Assembly (NCBI GenBank): GCA_015057585.1
Contig: SVEF01000001.1
Coordinates: 1 to 64,000 of the forward strand
DNA length: 64,000 nucleotides
Direction: 5' to 3'
Origin: Lachnospiraceae bacterium
Lineage (GTDB): Bacteria; Bacillota; Clostridia; Lachnospirales; Lachnospiraceae
The translations under genes were made by a program, and so were the position numbers. Positions 7,032-14,951 of the stretch are shown here, in pieces; the stretch's first letter is position 1; the number at the start of each line of letters is the position of its first letter. Below the pieces are notes generated by a model that had not been told where the DNA came from, made no database searches, and saw nothing but the letters and a program-made list of their open reading frames with translations.

Positions 7032-8948
7032 TTAGGTTCCTCCGTTCCATATAAATATTTTTTCTGCCGGCAGATGCGGCAGTAATAATTCTTTTAAATA
7101 CTGTACCATTTTCTGTGATAACGCTCCGTAGTGGGAAACACCGTTTTCCGTGATGTACGGAAATTGGACAATGGCACTGTCCGGGCGTTTTTTTCGCATG
7201 TTTTTCAAATATTCCGTACTGATACGGAAGACACCGATGCTGACATCGTACAAATCCTCCGGCCGGATTGTTTGAAAGATTTCCTTCACCAGGGCACGGT
7301 AGTTTCCTTCCCAGTCTGCATGAAAAATCATCGGGTCAAAACACAGACGTACGGAAAACCCGGCGTCTTTTGCTGCACGCAGGGCAGCAAGCCGAAGGCG
7401 CAAAGAAGCACTGCCGTGTTCGGTAGCCGTAATAACGGAATCCGGAGAAACCGTCCAGGCAAAAATGACCCGTTTGGATGCAAGGGGAGCGAGCGTATCA
7501 AAAATTGCCGGATGACCGGATTTGGTCCGGATTTCCAGGGTGAGATTCTCATGGGAAGCGGCGAATGTGAGCCAGCGTCTGACAAAACCAAAGCGTTGCT
7601 CCAAAGCAAGTAAATCCGTATCATAAGAAATGCACAAATACACCGGATGTTTCCGCAACAGCACTTCCAGTTCGGAAAAATAGTCGTCCAGATTTACAAA
7701 GACGACCGTATGACCGGACGGGTACATGCCCTGCAGGTAACAATAATCACAGTGATAGATGCAGTTCATTATGCATGAGGTATAGTAAAAATGTTCGTTC
7801 CCGAAACTTTGGCAGACCGGAGCCCCCGGATAAATCAGGGTGCCGGTTTTTTTTGCCAGAATCAGCGAAGGGGATTTCTTTTGCTCTGCAAAATTCTGAC
7901 GGGAGCGGTTAAAAACGTCTTTATAGTGCTTAATTTCAATGAGTGCCTGAGTGTCGTTTAAGCAAAGAGATTCCTTCGGAAGCTCCGAAAGACAGTCCTT
8001 TTGTACATAAACGGTATGGTAAAACGGATGATAATGGTCCCGCATGGAAATATCTTTGGCATCCGGCAGAAACGGGGCACGGGACAGAACATGCTCCTGT
8101 AAACGTTTTAAGTGAGGAGCCGCCTGCTTTTTGCCGCGGACCGGTTCGGTTGGAAAATCCTCCAGGTACTCTTTTATTACCGGAACCAAATCCGTATGTG
8201 TCAGCTTGGCGTAAGTAAACAGGCGGGAGACTTCCTTCCGTGTGCTTTCGGTTAAAGGCAAGCGCTCGTATAAGTGTTCCGTGAGTGTCAGCTCTTCCGG
8301 TGAAAAAGCGGGAAGTGCAAGGGATTGCAGGTGTCTTTCCACACCGGTTACAAAGGACAGAATCTCTGTGCCGTGTGCACCTATCCACTGCTCGGTAAGG
8401 GCAGGGGTAATCACGGAAGTCTGTCCGCATCCAAGAATATCTGAGACGACCTTAAAGAAAAACATCCGTTCCGGAGAAAAGAAAGGAAGTAACGCCTGAT
8501 AGAGGGCGGAGCCTTCCATATCAATCAGGGTTTCTTCGGCAGACAAAGAAGCCTCTGTTGCCGGAAGAGGTACTGTTGTGAGAGGCATTTTTGCAAACTC
8601 CTCCCGATATATATAATCCGGGTAAAAGGTGCGCCCGGTCATTTGCTCCGTGATTTTTGAAGCGAGGAACAGGCGACCGGTAAGCCGCTTTGCATCTGCG
8701 GAATAAGCCCTTGGACAGTATCCTGCAATGCCGATATTTACGGCAAGGTCACAGTCAGCCGGAGGGTATTTTGTAAAATGACCGGCAACACAGGCGGCTG
8801 CCGGAATCATACCGGAGCCGGTGATAATAAGCCGGACATTTTCACGTTCAAACAGGGTGTAACGGGACTCGGCCGGATTCTGTTTTAATTTTAGTGTCTG
8901 AATCAGGGGCTTCGCTTCCGGATACAGTGCGGTAATCAGGGTAATCAT
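7032..8948 (-). CDS. Fusion: nucleoside phosphorylase/MTA-nucleosidase-like domain + spore photoproduct lyase-like radical SAM domain
   Basis: A 638-residue two-domain protein. Residues 1-205 resemble 5'-methylthioadenosine/SAH nucleosidase: E11 matches the general acid/base Glu, D-M-E-G-S (E145) the ribose-binding M-E pair, and V-V-S-D (D170) the purine-binding Asp. A linker of about 170 residues follows. Residues 385-638 resemble spore photoproduct lyase, with the C396-x3-C400-x2-C403 cluster motif. SPL repairs thymine dimers in germinating spores using SAM. A nucleosidase of this type could remove 5'-deoxyadenosine; this coupling is inference. The SPL hydrogen-donor Cys is not obvious at its usual place; C439 is the nearest candidate. 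It is first in the minus-strand run and has its own promoter. Confidence 0.75.
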   Translation of the reverse strand: MITLITALYPEAKPLIQTLKLKQNPAESRYTLFERENVRLIITGSGMIPAAACVAGHFTKYPPADCDLAVNIGIAGYCPRAYSADAKRLTGRLFLASKITEQMTGRTFYPDYIYREEFAKMPLTTVPLPATEASLSAEETLIDMEGSALYQALLPFFSPERMFFFKVVSDILGCGQTSVITPALTEQWIGAHGTEILSFVTGVERHLQSLALPAFSPEELTLTEHLYERLPLTESTRKEVSRLFTYAKLTHTDLVPVIKEYLEDFPTEPVRGKKQAAPHLKRLQEHVLSRAPFLPDAKDISMRDHYHPFYHTVYVQKDCLSELPKESLCLNDTQALIEIKHYKDVFNRSRQNFAEQKKSPSLILAKKTGTLIYPGAPVCQSFGNEHFYYTSCIMNCIYHCDYCYLQGMYPSGHTVVFVNLDDYFSELEVLLRKHPVYLCISYDTDLLALEQRFGFVRRWLTFAASHENLTLEIRTKSGHPAIFDTLAPLASKRVIFAWTVSPDSVITATEHGSASLRLRLAALRAAKDAGFSVRLCFDPMIFHADWEGNYRALVKEIFQTIRPEDLYDVSIGVFRISTEYLKNMRKKRPDSAIVQFPYITENGVSHYGALSQKMVQYLKELLLPHLPAEKIFIWNGGT

Positions 8949-9014
8949 AGTATATAAGGTCCTCTCAAAGACCTGCCGGGATTTCCGACGGTCAAAGTTG
9001 TTTTTAATGAGTAA

Positions 9015-9043
9015 AGTATACTACGTTCCGCGGAACATGTCAA
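9015..9043 (-). promoter_or_regulatory. Sigma-A promoter of the lyase-fusion operon with an internal palindrome
   Basis: On the minus strand a perfect TTGACA (9038-9043) and TATACT (9015-9020) are separated by 17 bases. The spacer holds a perfect 12-base palindrome, GTTCCGCGGAAC (9025-9036), placed like an operator that would block RNA polymerase. The downstream gene starts at 8948. Confidence 0.7.
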
Positions 9044-9077
9044 AATAGTCCGAGGCTATTTTTAGGGGAATCTTAAG

Positions 9078-9106
9078 TTGCTTTTTGTCGAGGAAAGTAC
9101 TATACT
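9078..9106 (+). promoter_or_regulatory. Sigma-A promoter of rlmD and the downstream run
   Basis: TTGCTT (9078-9083) and TATACT (9101-9106) are separated by 17 bases. The expected transcript start is near 9113, so any rlmD start before that would be untranslated; this supports the ATG at 9177. It diverges from the promoter at 9015-9043. Confidence 0.65.
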
Positions 9107-9176
9107 TAACCATATATGTAAAGTGGATAACTTTTGGTTATCGGTAAGAGAGATTAAGAAAAGCGGAGGAGCAGGA

Positions 9177-10526
9177 ATGTCAAAGAAATATCGCGTCGGC
9201 TGCAAAGGAATGGACGAATACGGAAGAGGAAAAGTAATATTTAATAATAAGACATTTGCTGTGGCAAATTTTCTCCCGGGAGAAAAGGGAGAAATCGAAC
9301 TGGTATTTCGCGCAAAGGAAACCGGAGCAAGACTGGTTTCTTTGGATAAAAAGTCTGCAGACCGTGCGGAGGTAGCCTGCGGAGTCTATGAAAAGTGCGG
9401 CGGCTGTCATCTGATGCATATGAAGTACGAAGCGCAACTTCTCTGGAAACAAAAACAGATGGAAGCCTTATTCCCGGAGGAAGCGGCGGCAGGGAAGCTG
9501 GAGCCGATTGTCGGGATGGAGGAGCCGTGGAATTACCGGCACAAGGTATATGCGAGTTTTTCTACCGGAAAACGCGGAGAGGTACTCGCCGGAATTTATG
9601 AAGAAAATTCACACCGGGTCGTGAATACGACACAGTGCGCGATTCAGAATAAGACAGCAAATGCCATCGTGGCAGAGGTGGTCAGCCTCATGAAAAAGAC
9701 ACGGACTCCGGCATATGATGAGGACCGTCGGACCGGTGTTTTGCGACATGTCTATCTGCGAATCGGACAGAAGACCGGACAGATTATGGTAGTGCTTGTA
9801 ACGGGAAGCAGTGAATTTAAGGAGCGAAACAAGTTTGCGGATGGTCTCAGAAAGAAATTCCCGGAAATCACCACCATCATTCATAATATAAACAGTGCAA
9901 AGACCAGTATGGTGCTCGGTAAAAAGGAGACGGTACTGTTTGGAAACGGAACGATAGAGGATGAGTTGTGCGGATTGACATTCGAAATTTCCTCACAGTC
10001 CTTTTATCAGGTGAACCCGGTCCAGACGGAAAAATTGTATGAAACAGCGGTCAGGTTTGCCGAACTGACCGGAACCGAGACGGTATTGGATGCGTATTGT
10101 GGCATCGGTACTATCGGTATGGTGGCGGCAAAGGCGGCAAAACAGGTCATCGGCGTAGAGGTAAATGAAGCTGCAGTCCGGGATGCAAAAAAGAATGCAA
10201 AGAAAAACGGCTGCCACAATATTTCCTTTACCGCAGCGGATGCCGGGGACTATATGATGCGCCTGGCTGCCGACAAAGAGGCAAAGAAACCGGATGTGGT
10301 CTTTATGGATCCGCCAAGAAGCGGAAGTGACCGGAAATTCATGGATGCCATGTGCGCCATGGCACCGGAACGGATTGTCTATATTTCCTGTAATCCGGTG
10401 ACACAAAAAAAGGATACGGAGTATTTGAAAAAGAAGGGCTATGAGACAGTGCGGATTCGTGCGGTGGATTGCTTCTGCCATACGTATCATGCGGAGTCGG
10501 TTTTAGTGATGAAGAAAAAGAAATAA
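9177..10526 (+). CDS. rlmD: 23S rRNA (uracil-5-)-methyltransferase RlmD/RlmCD (RumA family)
   Basis: A 449-residue RumA-type enzyme that methylates uracil C5 in 23S rRNA with SAM. A TRAM-like N-terminus is followed by the iron-sulfur Cys set C-x5-C-x2-C near residues 67-76 and a fourth Cys in Q-C-A-I-Q-N-K. The SAM fold shows V-L-D-A-Y-C-G-I-G-T-I-G, then D-P-P-R-S-G and the nucleophile in I-S-C-N-P-V-T. The frame is open back to 9078, but the -35 box sits there and GGAGGAG lies just before the ATG at 9177, so that start is chosen. It begins a co-directional run that leads into the Pel-type locus. Confidence 0.9.
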   Translation: MSKKYRVGCKGMDEYGRGKVIFNNKTFAVANFLPGEKGEIELVFRAKETGARLVSLDKKSADRAEVACGVYEKCGGCHLMHMKYEAQLLWKQKQMEALFPEEAAAGKLEPIVGMEEPWNYRHKVYASFSTGKRGEVLAGIYEENSHRVVNTTQCAIQNKTANAIVAEVVSLMKKTRTPAYDEDRRTGVLRHVYLRIGQKTGQIMVVLVTGSSEFKERNKFADGLRKKFPEITTIIHNINSAKTSMVLGKKETVLFGNGTIEDELCGLTFEISSQSFYQVNPVQTEKLYETAVRFAELTGTETVLDAYCGIGTIGMVAAKAAKQVIGVEVNEAAVRDAKKNAKKNGCHNISFTAADAGDYMMRLAADKEAKKPDVVFMDPPRSGSDRKFMDAMCAMAPERIVYISCNPVTQKKDTEYLKKKGYETVRIRAVDCFCHTYHAESVLVMKKKK

Positions 10527-10545
10527 AAGGAGCCGGGAACGTTCT

Positions 10546-11922
10546 ATGTGGCTAAAAAGAGAGAAACGAAAAACTGTGATTGATTTGACCGAGGGACCGA
10601 TAATGAAAGGAATGGTTTCATTTGCCGTTCCGTTGTTTTTGGGACAACTTTTGCAACAGTTTTACAGTATGGCAGATGCCTGGGTAGTCGGAAATTTTGC
10701 GGATAACGATGCATTTGCAGCCGTCAGCTCGGCAGGCAGTATAATTTTTTTGATTACCGGCTTTTTTAACGGAATCGGAATCGGGGGCGGTGTCATTATT
10801 TCACGTTATGTCGGGGCAAAAAACGAGGAATATATCAAGCGCTCCATTCATACCAATTTTTTATTTGGGTTGCTTGCCTCGGTGTTGTCGACCATTGTCG
10901 GCATGCTTTTGGTTCCGAAGATTTTAGTCTGGATGAAGGTGCCGGCATCGGTATTGCCTGACTCAAAGGCCTATTTCGGAATTTATTTTGCAGGTGTGTC
11001 TACCGTCATTATGTATAATATCTGTATGTCGATTTTACGTGCACTCGGAGACAGTGTGCGGCCGTTATATTATCTGGCAATTTCCTCGATTGTGAATGTG
11101 GTGCTGGATTTATTGTTTGTTGCGGTATTTCGCTGGGGAGTGGCAGGCGCTGCCATTGCTACGGTAATTTCACAGGGAATCAGTGCATTGCTTTGCATCG
11201 TTCAGATGTGCCGGAGAAAGGATGAAATCACACGCCTTCAATTACGGGAGATAAAATGGCATGGGAACATTATGCTGGAGGTTATCCGACAGGGCCTGCC
11301 GACCGGCATCCAAAATTCCGTAATCAGTATCGGAAATATTGTAGTGCAGACGAATATCAACAGCTTTGGCGCGTTTGCAATGTCGGGACACGGGGCGTAT
11401 GCAAGGATTGAAGGCTTTGTCTTTTTACCGATTATGAGCATGTCGATGACATTGCCGACATTTATCAGCCAGAATCTCGGAGCAAAGAAAGCGGAGCGCG
11501 CAAAAAGAGGCGCCTTTTTCGGAATTACATTCGGGATGCTGATGGCAGAGGCGGTTGGTGTGCTTTGCTATTTTGGCTCGGAATATGCGCTTCGTATTTT
11601 CGTAGACACACCGGAGGCAATTCTGTTCGGAAGAACACAGGCCAAGGTGGTATCCTTATTTTTCTTTTTGCTTGCCTTTTCGCATTGTGCGGCAGGTGTA
11701 CTCAGAGGGTGCGGCAAGGCGATTGTGCCGATGATTACAATGCTTGCGTTTTGGTGCGGAGTACGTATTCTTTATGTAACGCAGGCAATTAAAATTTTTC
11801 CGCAATATCAGACCATATGCTGGGCTTATCCGTTAACCTGGACGCTCAGCAGCATTGTGTTTCTGGTGTTTTTGTTAAAGTCCGATTGGACAAATGCTTG
11901 GGAGAGACAAAAGAACAGGTAA
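10546..11922 (+). CDS. MATE family efflux transporter
   Basis: A 458-residue MATE transporter with about 12 membrane helices in two similar halves. The opening L-T-E-G-P-I-M-K-G-M-V-S-F-A-V-P-L and the Q-Q-F-Y-S-M-A-D-A-W-V-V-G motif at about residues 42-54 are typical of the Na+/H+-coupled DinF/NorM-like group in Clostridia. It exports small compounds, substrate unknown. It lies 19 bases after rlmD and 15 bases before pelD, so read-through into the polysaccharide locus is likely. A polysaccharide-related role is possible but not shown. Confidence 0.88.
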   Translation: MWLKREKRKTVIDLTEGPIMKGMVSFAVPLFLGQLLQQFYSMADAWVVGNFADNDAFAAVSSAGSIIFLITGFFNGIGIGGGVIISRYVGAKNEEYIKRSIHTNFLFGLLASVLSTIVGMLLVPKILVWMKVPASVLPDSKAYFGIYFAGVSTVIMYNICMSILRALGDSVRPLYYLAISSIVNVVLDLLFVAVFRWGVAGAAIATVISQGISALLCIVQMCRRKDEITRLQLREIKWHGNIMLEVIRQGLPTGIQNSVISIGNIVVQTNINSFGAFAMSGHGAYARIEGFVFLPIMSMSMTLPTFISQNLGAKKAERAKRGAFFGITFGMLMAEAVGVLCYFGSEYALRIFVDTPEAILFGRTQAKVVSLFFFLLAFSHCAAGVLRGCGKAIVPMITMLAFWCGVRILYVTQAIKIFPQYQTICWAYPLTWTLSSIVFLVFLLKSDWTNAWERQKNR

Positions 11923-11937
11923 TAGGGAGTAGGAAAA

Positions 11938-14046
11938 ATGCGAATACTGTTTGTGGGAAACTTTGACATAGCAGGAAAATATATAGCGGAACGAATGTAT
12001 AAAGAGGGACACAGGATTATCTGGCACACGGAGGAACCGGAAAGAACGTTATGGAACCGGAGCCTGAAGGGAAACGTGTACCGGTATGCAATCAACTACC
12101 AAAAATGCAGTCAGATTATGAAAACGGAATCCCCGGACTGCCTGGTGTTTCTGACGCAGGAATACAGGGATGCCTATGACTGGTCCGAGGGGCGCATGAT
12201 CGGACTGTCCGATTTTGAAACGGAAGTACTGCGTGCCGCCGCTTCGCTTGGTGTGAAAAAAATACTGTATCTGTCCTCTGCGGAAATGAAAAGGGAAGAA
12301 CTCTTGAATCCGGCTTTGGAGAAACTGCGCGCAGGGGAGCGTTTGTGTCGGTCGGTTTGTGAAGAAAATAACATGCAATGTCTGATTGTACGCTCCGGTA
12401 TTGTTTACGGAGAAGGAGAGTACTTTAACCATGGCTTTGTAGAGCATAATCTGCACCGTATGTTGTCCGGTAAAAAAGTAATGACACAGTATGCCTATGG
12501 TTCCCAGTTTGATTTCATCTACGGAACGGACTTTGCAGATGCAATCGAACGGTTGTTAGCGGGGGATGAAACGGGAGTGCATACGGTTCTGTCAGGAAAT
12601 CCGGTCAGGCTGCAGGAATTTTACGACAGGGCAATTGCAACGCTGCAGTATAAATATCCGGTGGAATATGGTGTGGGCGAGCGCAGGGAGGCTTTGAAGG
12701 AAAGCATCCCGTTGAAACAGCTGACCGGGTGGATGCCGTTTTATCTTTTTGAGGAGAAGGCGGAGGAAGTGTTTTTACACTACCGACAGATGTATAAGGA
12801 ACAGGAAGAAAAGGCGGGACAGAAGCGGGAAAAGAAGTCGTATCCGTTTTGGGGACCGTTTGTGCAAAATCTGCTGCTTTTTGTTTTGTTTCTTGCATTC
12901 GATTATTTCAGCAGCGATTGGAGTGATTTGCGGTTTGTCGACGTGAAATTACTCTATGTGGTTGTGGTGGCATTGTCCTTTGGTATGCGGCAGGGGCTGA
13001 TTGCCATTGCGCTTGCGACAGGAGCTTATTTTATCCGGATGCTGAGCCGGGAGATTGATGTTTCCTATGTTCTGTACAGCATGGATACCTGGGTACCGTT
13101 TATCATGTATAGCATTGCGGGCACCATTGTCGGCTATCTTTCCGATAAAAAAGAGGATGATTTGGAAAATAAAGAAGAGGAATTTGAGAGTCTTCGGGAG
13201 AAATATTCGTTTTTAAAGACCATGTACCAGGAAGCCTTAAATATTAAAAATCAGCTGCAGAAGCAGATTATGATTTCGAAGGATTCTTTGGGACATATTT
13301 ATGAAATTACGGAAGAACTGGATGATACGAAGCCGCGAACCGTAATGATTCGTGCGGTTAAGATGATTGAGGAGACGATGGAGTGCTCCTCGGTAGCTAT
13401 TTACATTCGAAATGCACAATCCTCATACGGTCGATTAATGGCATGCTCCGGAGATATTGTGAAGGAGATGACAGGCTCCATCAATTTTAAAGAGTATCCG
13501 GAAATGGAAGAGGTGCTGTTACAGAATGAAATTTATGTGAATACTGCACTTTTGGAGGGTTATCCGAGCTTTGCCATGCCGGTATTTGAAGGGGAGCAGA
13601 TAGTTGCGGTAGTTGCGATTTATAATATAGCACCGGGAAAATATACGATTTATTATAAAAATCTGTTTCAGACCCTGATTTTAATCCTGAGAAACTGGCT
13701 GGTACGCGCGTATGTATTTCAGGAGGAAAACCGGAGCCGGATGTATTATGAGGGAACCAATATATTAAAAAACAAGGAGTTTCAGGAGGAACTGGCGTCT
13801 ATTGTACAGGCCAGCGACGAACTGCAGTATCCGTTCAGCCTCGGACACATCCGATATGACAAGGAGGAAATGCGGTTTGAGGAGATGGCGGAAAGACTGT
13901 CAAAATCCATCCGTGCAACGGATATCGCGGGATGCAATGAAAACGGTGAAATCTATATTATTTTATTATTTGTTACTCCGGCAGCAAGAGGCTATATGGA
14001 ACAGCGCCTGGAAAAGGCAGGATTTTTAGTAGACTGGGAGAACTGA
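11938..14046 (+). CDS. pelD: PelD-like c-di-GMP receptor with an N-terminal degenerate SDR/epimerase domain
   Basis: A 702-residue protein. Residues 1-290 resemble an extended SDR (epimerase) but the G-x-x-G-x-x-G loop reads G-N-F-D-I-A-G and the Y-x-x-x-K catalytic pair is missing (A-L-E-K-L-R-A-G-E), so catalysis is unlikely. Residues 300-400 hold four membrane helices, then a coiled coil (about 405-445), a GAF-like domain and a degenerate GGDEF domain. The inhibitory-site motif R659-A-T-D662 is kept, while the G-G-D-E-F position reads E-N-G-E-I. This is the layout of PelD, the c-di-GMP receptor that activates Pel polymer synthesis. pelE follows after 2 bases. Confidence 0.8.
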   Translation: MRILFVGNFDIAGKYIAERMYKEGHRIIWHTEEPERTLWNRSLKGNVYRYAINYQKCSQIMKTESPDCLVFLTQEYRDAYDWSEGRMIGLSDFETEVLRAAASLGVKKILYLSSAEMKREELLNPALEKLRAGERLCRSVCEENNMQCLIVRSGIVYGEGEYFNHGFVEHNLHRMLSGKKVMTQYAYGSQFDFIYGTDFADAIERLLAGDETGVHTVLSGNPVRLQEFYDRAIATLQYKYPVEYGVGERREALKESIPLKQLTGWMPFYLFEEKAEEVFLHYRQMYKEQEEKAGQKREKKSYPFWGPFVQNLLLFVLFLAFDYFSSDWSDLRFVDVKLLYVVVVALSFGMRQGLIAIALATGAYFIRMLSREIDVSYVLYSMDTWVPFIMYSIAGTIVGYLSDKKEDDLENKEEEFESLREKYSFLKTMYQEALNIKNQLQKQIMISKDSLGHIYEITEELDDTKPRTVMIRAVKMIEETMECSSVAIYIRNAQSSYGRLMACSGDIVKEMTGSINFKEYPEMEEVLLQNEIYVNTALLEGYPSFAMPVFEGEQIVAVVAIYNIAPGKYTIYYKNLFQTLILILRNWLVRAYVFQEENRSRMYYEGTNILKNKEFQEELASIVQASDELQYPFSLGHIRYDKEEMRFEEMAERLSKSIRATDIAGCNENGEIYIILLFVTPAARGYMEQRLEKAGFLVDWEN

Positions 14047-14048
14047 AC

Positions 14049-14951
14049 ATGTCAGATGTAATTTATATCCTGTTTGGATTACATATTCTGCTTTGTATTG
14101 TGTATGCATTGGATTATAGATACGATAGGGGAAATCTGCAAAATACATTGTTGCGATTTGTGATTTGCTTCTTTGTTCCTGTGTTTGGGTTCGCTTTTTT
14201 GTGGTTTTCTGATTTCTTTGAGAAACGGATGAAAAAAATCGGAGGAAGAGAGAAACTGGATTTTCAGGAGAAAAGAACCGAACTGGAATTGTTAAATCCA
14301 CTGGATTTGTCAGAGGAGATTAATCGTGTGCCGATGGTAGAGGCTTTACAGATGGGAGACTATTCTTTTCGCAGAAAAGTGGTAGTAGATACAATGCGTG
14401 AGGATGCCCTGGATTATATTGACGTGTTGAAAACCGCGTTGTTAAACGAGGATTCGGAAACCTCCCACTATGCAAGCTCGGTTATCATGGATGTGCAGGG
14501 GAAATTGCATGCTTCGCTGTTTGAAAAAGAGGTGAGATTTCAGGAAGAACCGGAAGATTCGGAAAACACTTATGCATATGAGAAGGAGCTCTACCGGATT
14601 ATCAAAAGCGGAATCTATGAAAAAAGAGATTTACATAAATATTACGTAAAATATAAGGTCGTTTCGGACTATCTCTTAAAACAGGAGGAAGTACGGGAAA
14701 AGACGTATCACAACAGAATCGAGATTGATTTGGAAACTGAGGATGTATTGCATGCCGGATGGCTGTGTGAGAAATTTTTGAAGGAATATCCGGCCAGTGA
14801 GGACATGGTAGTGGATTTTATTTGTTTCTATATTAAGACAAAGGACAAGGAGGGCCTGGAGCAGTTTTTGATAAATTTGAAATCGCTTCCGGTTGTGCTT
14901 TCTTCCTATGCATTGCAGTATATTAGGTTTTTTGAAAGGGAAAATCAATGA
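14049..14951 (+). CDS. pelE: PelE-like membrane protein with helical repeats
   Basis: A 300-residue protein with two N-terminal membrane helices (about residues 4-22 and 32-56) and then a charged, helical cytoplasmic part that fits TPR-like repeats. This matches PelE, which joins PelD, PelF and PelG in the inner-membrane Pel synthase complex. Sequence similarity is weak, so the call rests on layout, size and place between pelD and pelA. The next gene starts within its stop region (four-base ATGA overlap), indicating coupled translation. Confidence 0.65.
   Translation: MSDVIYILFGLHILLCIVYALDYRYDRGNLQNTLLRFVICFFVPVFGFAFLWFSDFFEKRMKKIGGREKLDFQEKRTELELLNPLDLSEEINRVPMVEALQMGDYSFRRKVVVDTMREDALDYIDVLKTALLNEDSETSHYASSVIMDVQGKLHASLFEKEVRFQEEPEDSENTYAYEKELYRIIKSGIYEKRDLHKYYVKYKVVSDYLLKQEEVREKTYHNRIEIDLETEDVLHAGWLCEKFLKEYPASEDMVVDFICFYIKTKDKEGLEQFLINLKSLPVVLSSYALQYIRFFERENQ

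Noticed and set aside
9025..9036. LexA box
   Set aside because: The palindrome GTTCCGCGGAAC does not match the Bacillus LexA pattern GAAC-N4-GTTC; orientation of the half-sites is reversed.
9078..9176. Longer N-terminus for rlmD
   Set aside because: The extra 33 codons begin in the -35 box and would not be transcribed from the promoter seen; they match no family.
10546..11922. MATE gene as the polysaccharide flippase of the Pel-type locus
   Set aside because: PelG is the exporter in this system, and the MATE sequence resembles drug/Na+ antiporters; only the adjacency is suggestive.
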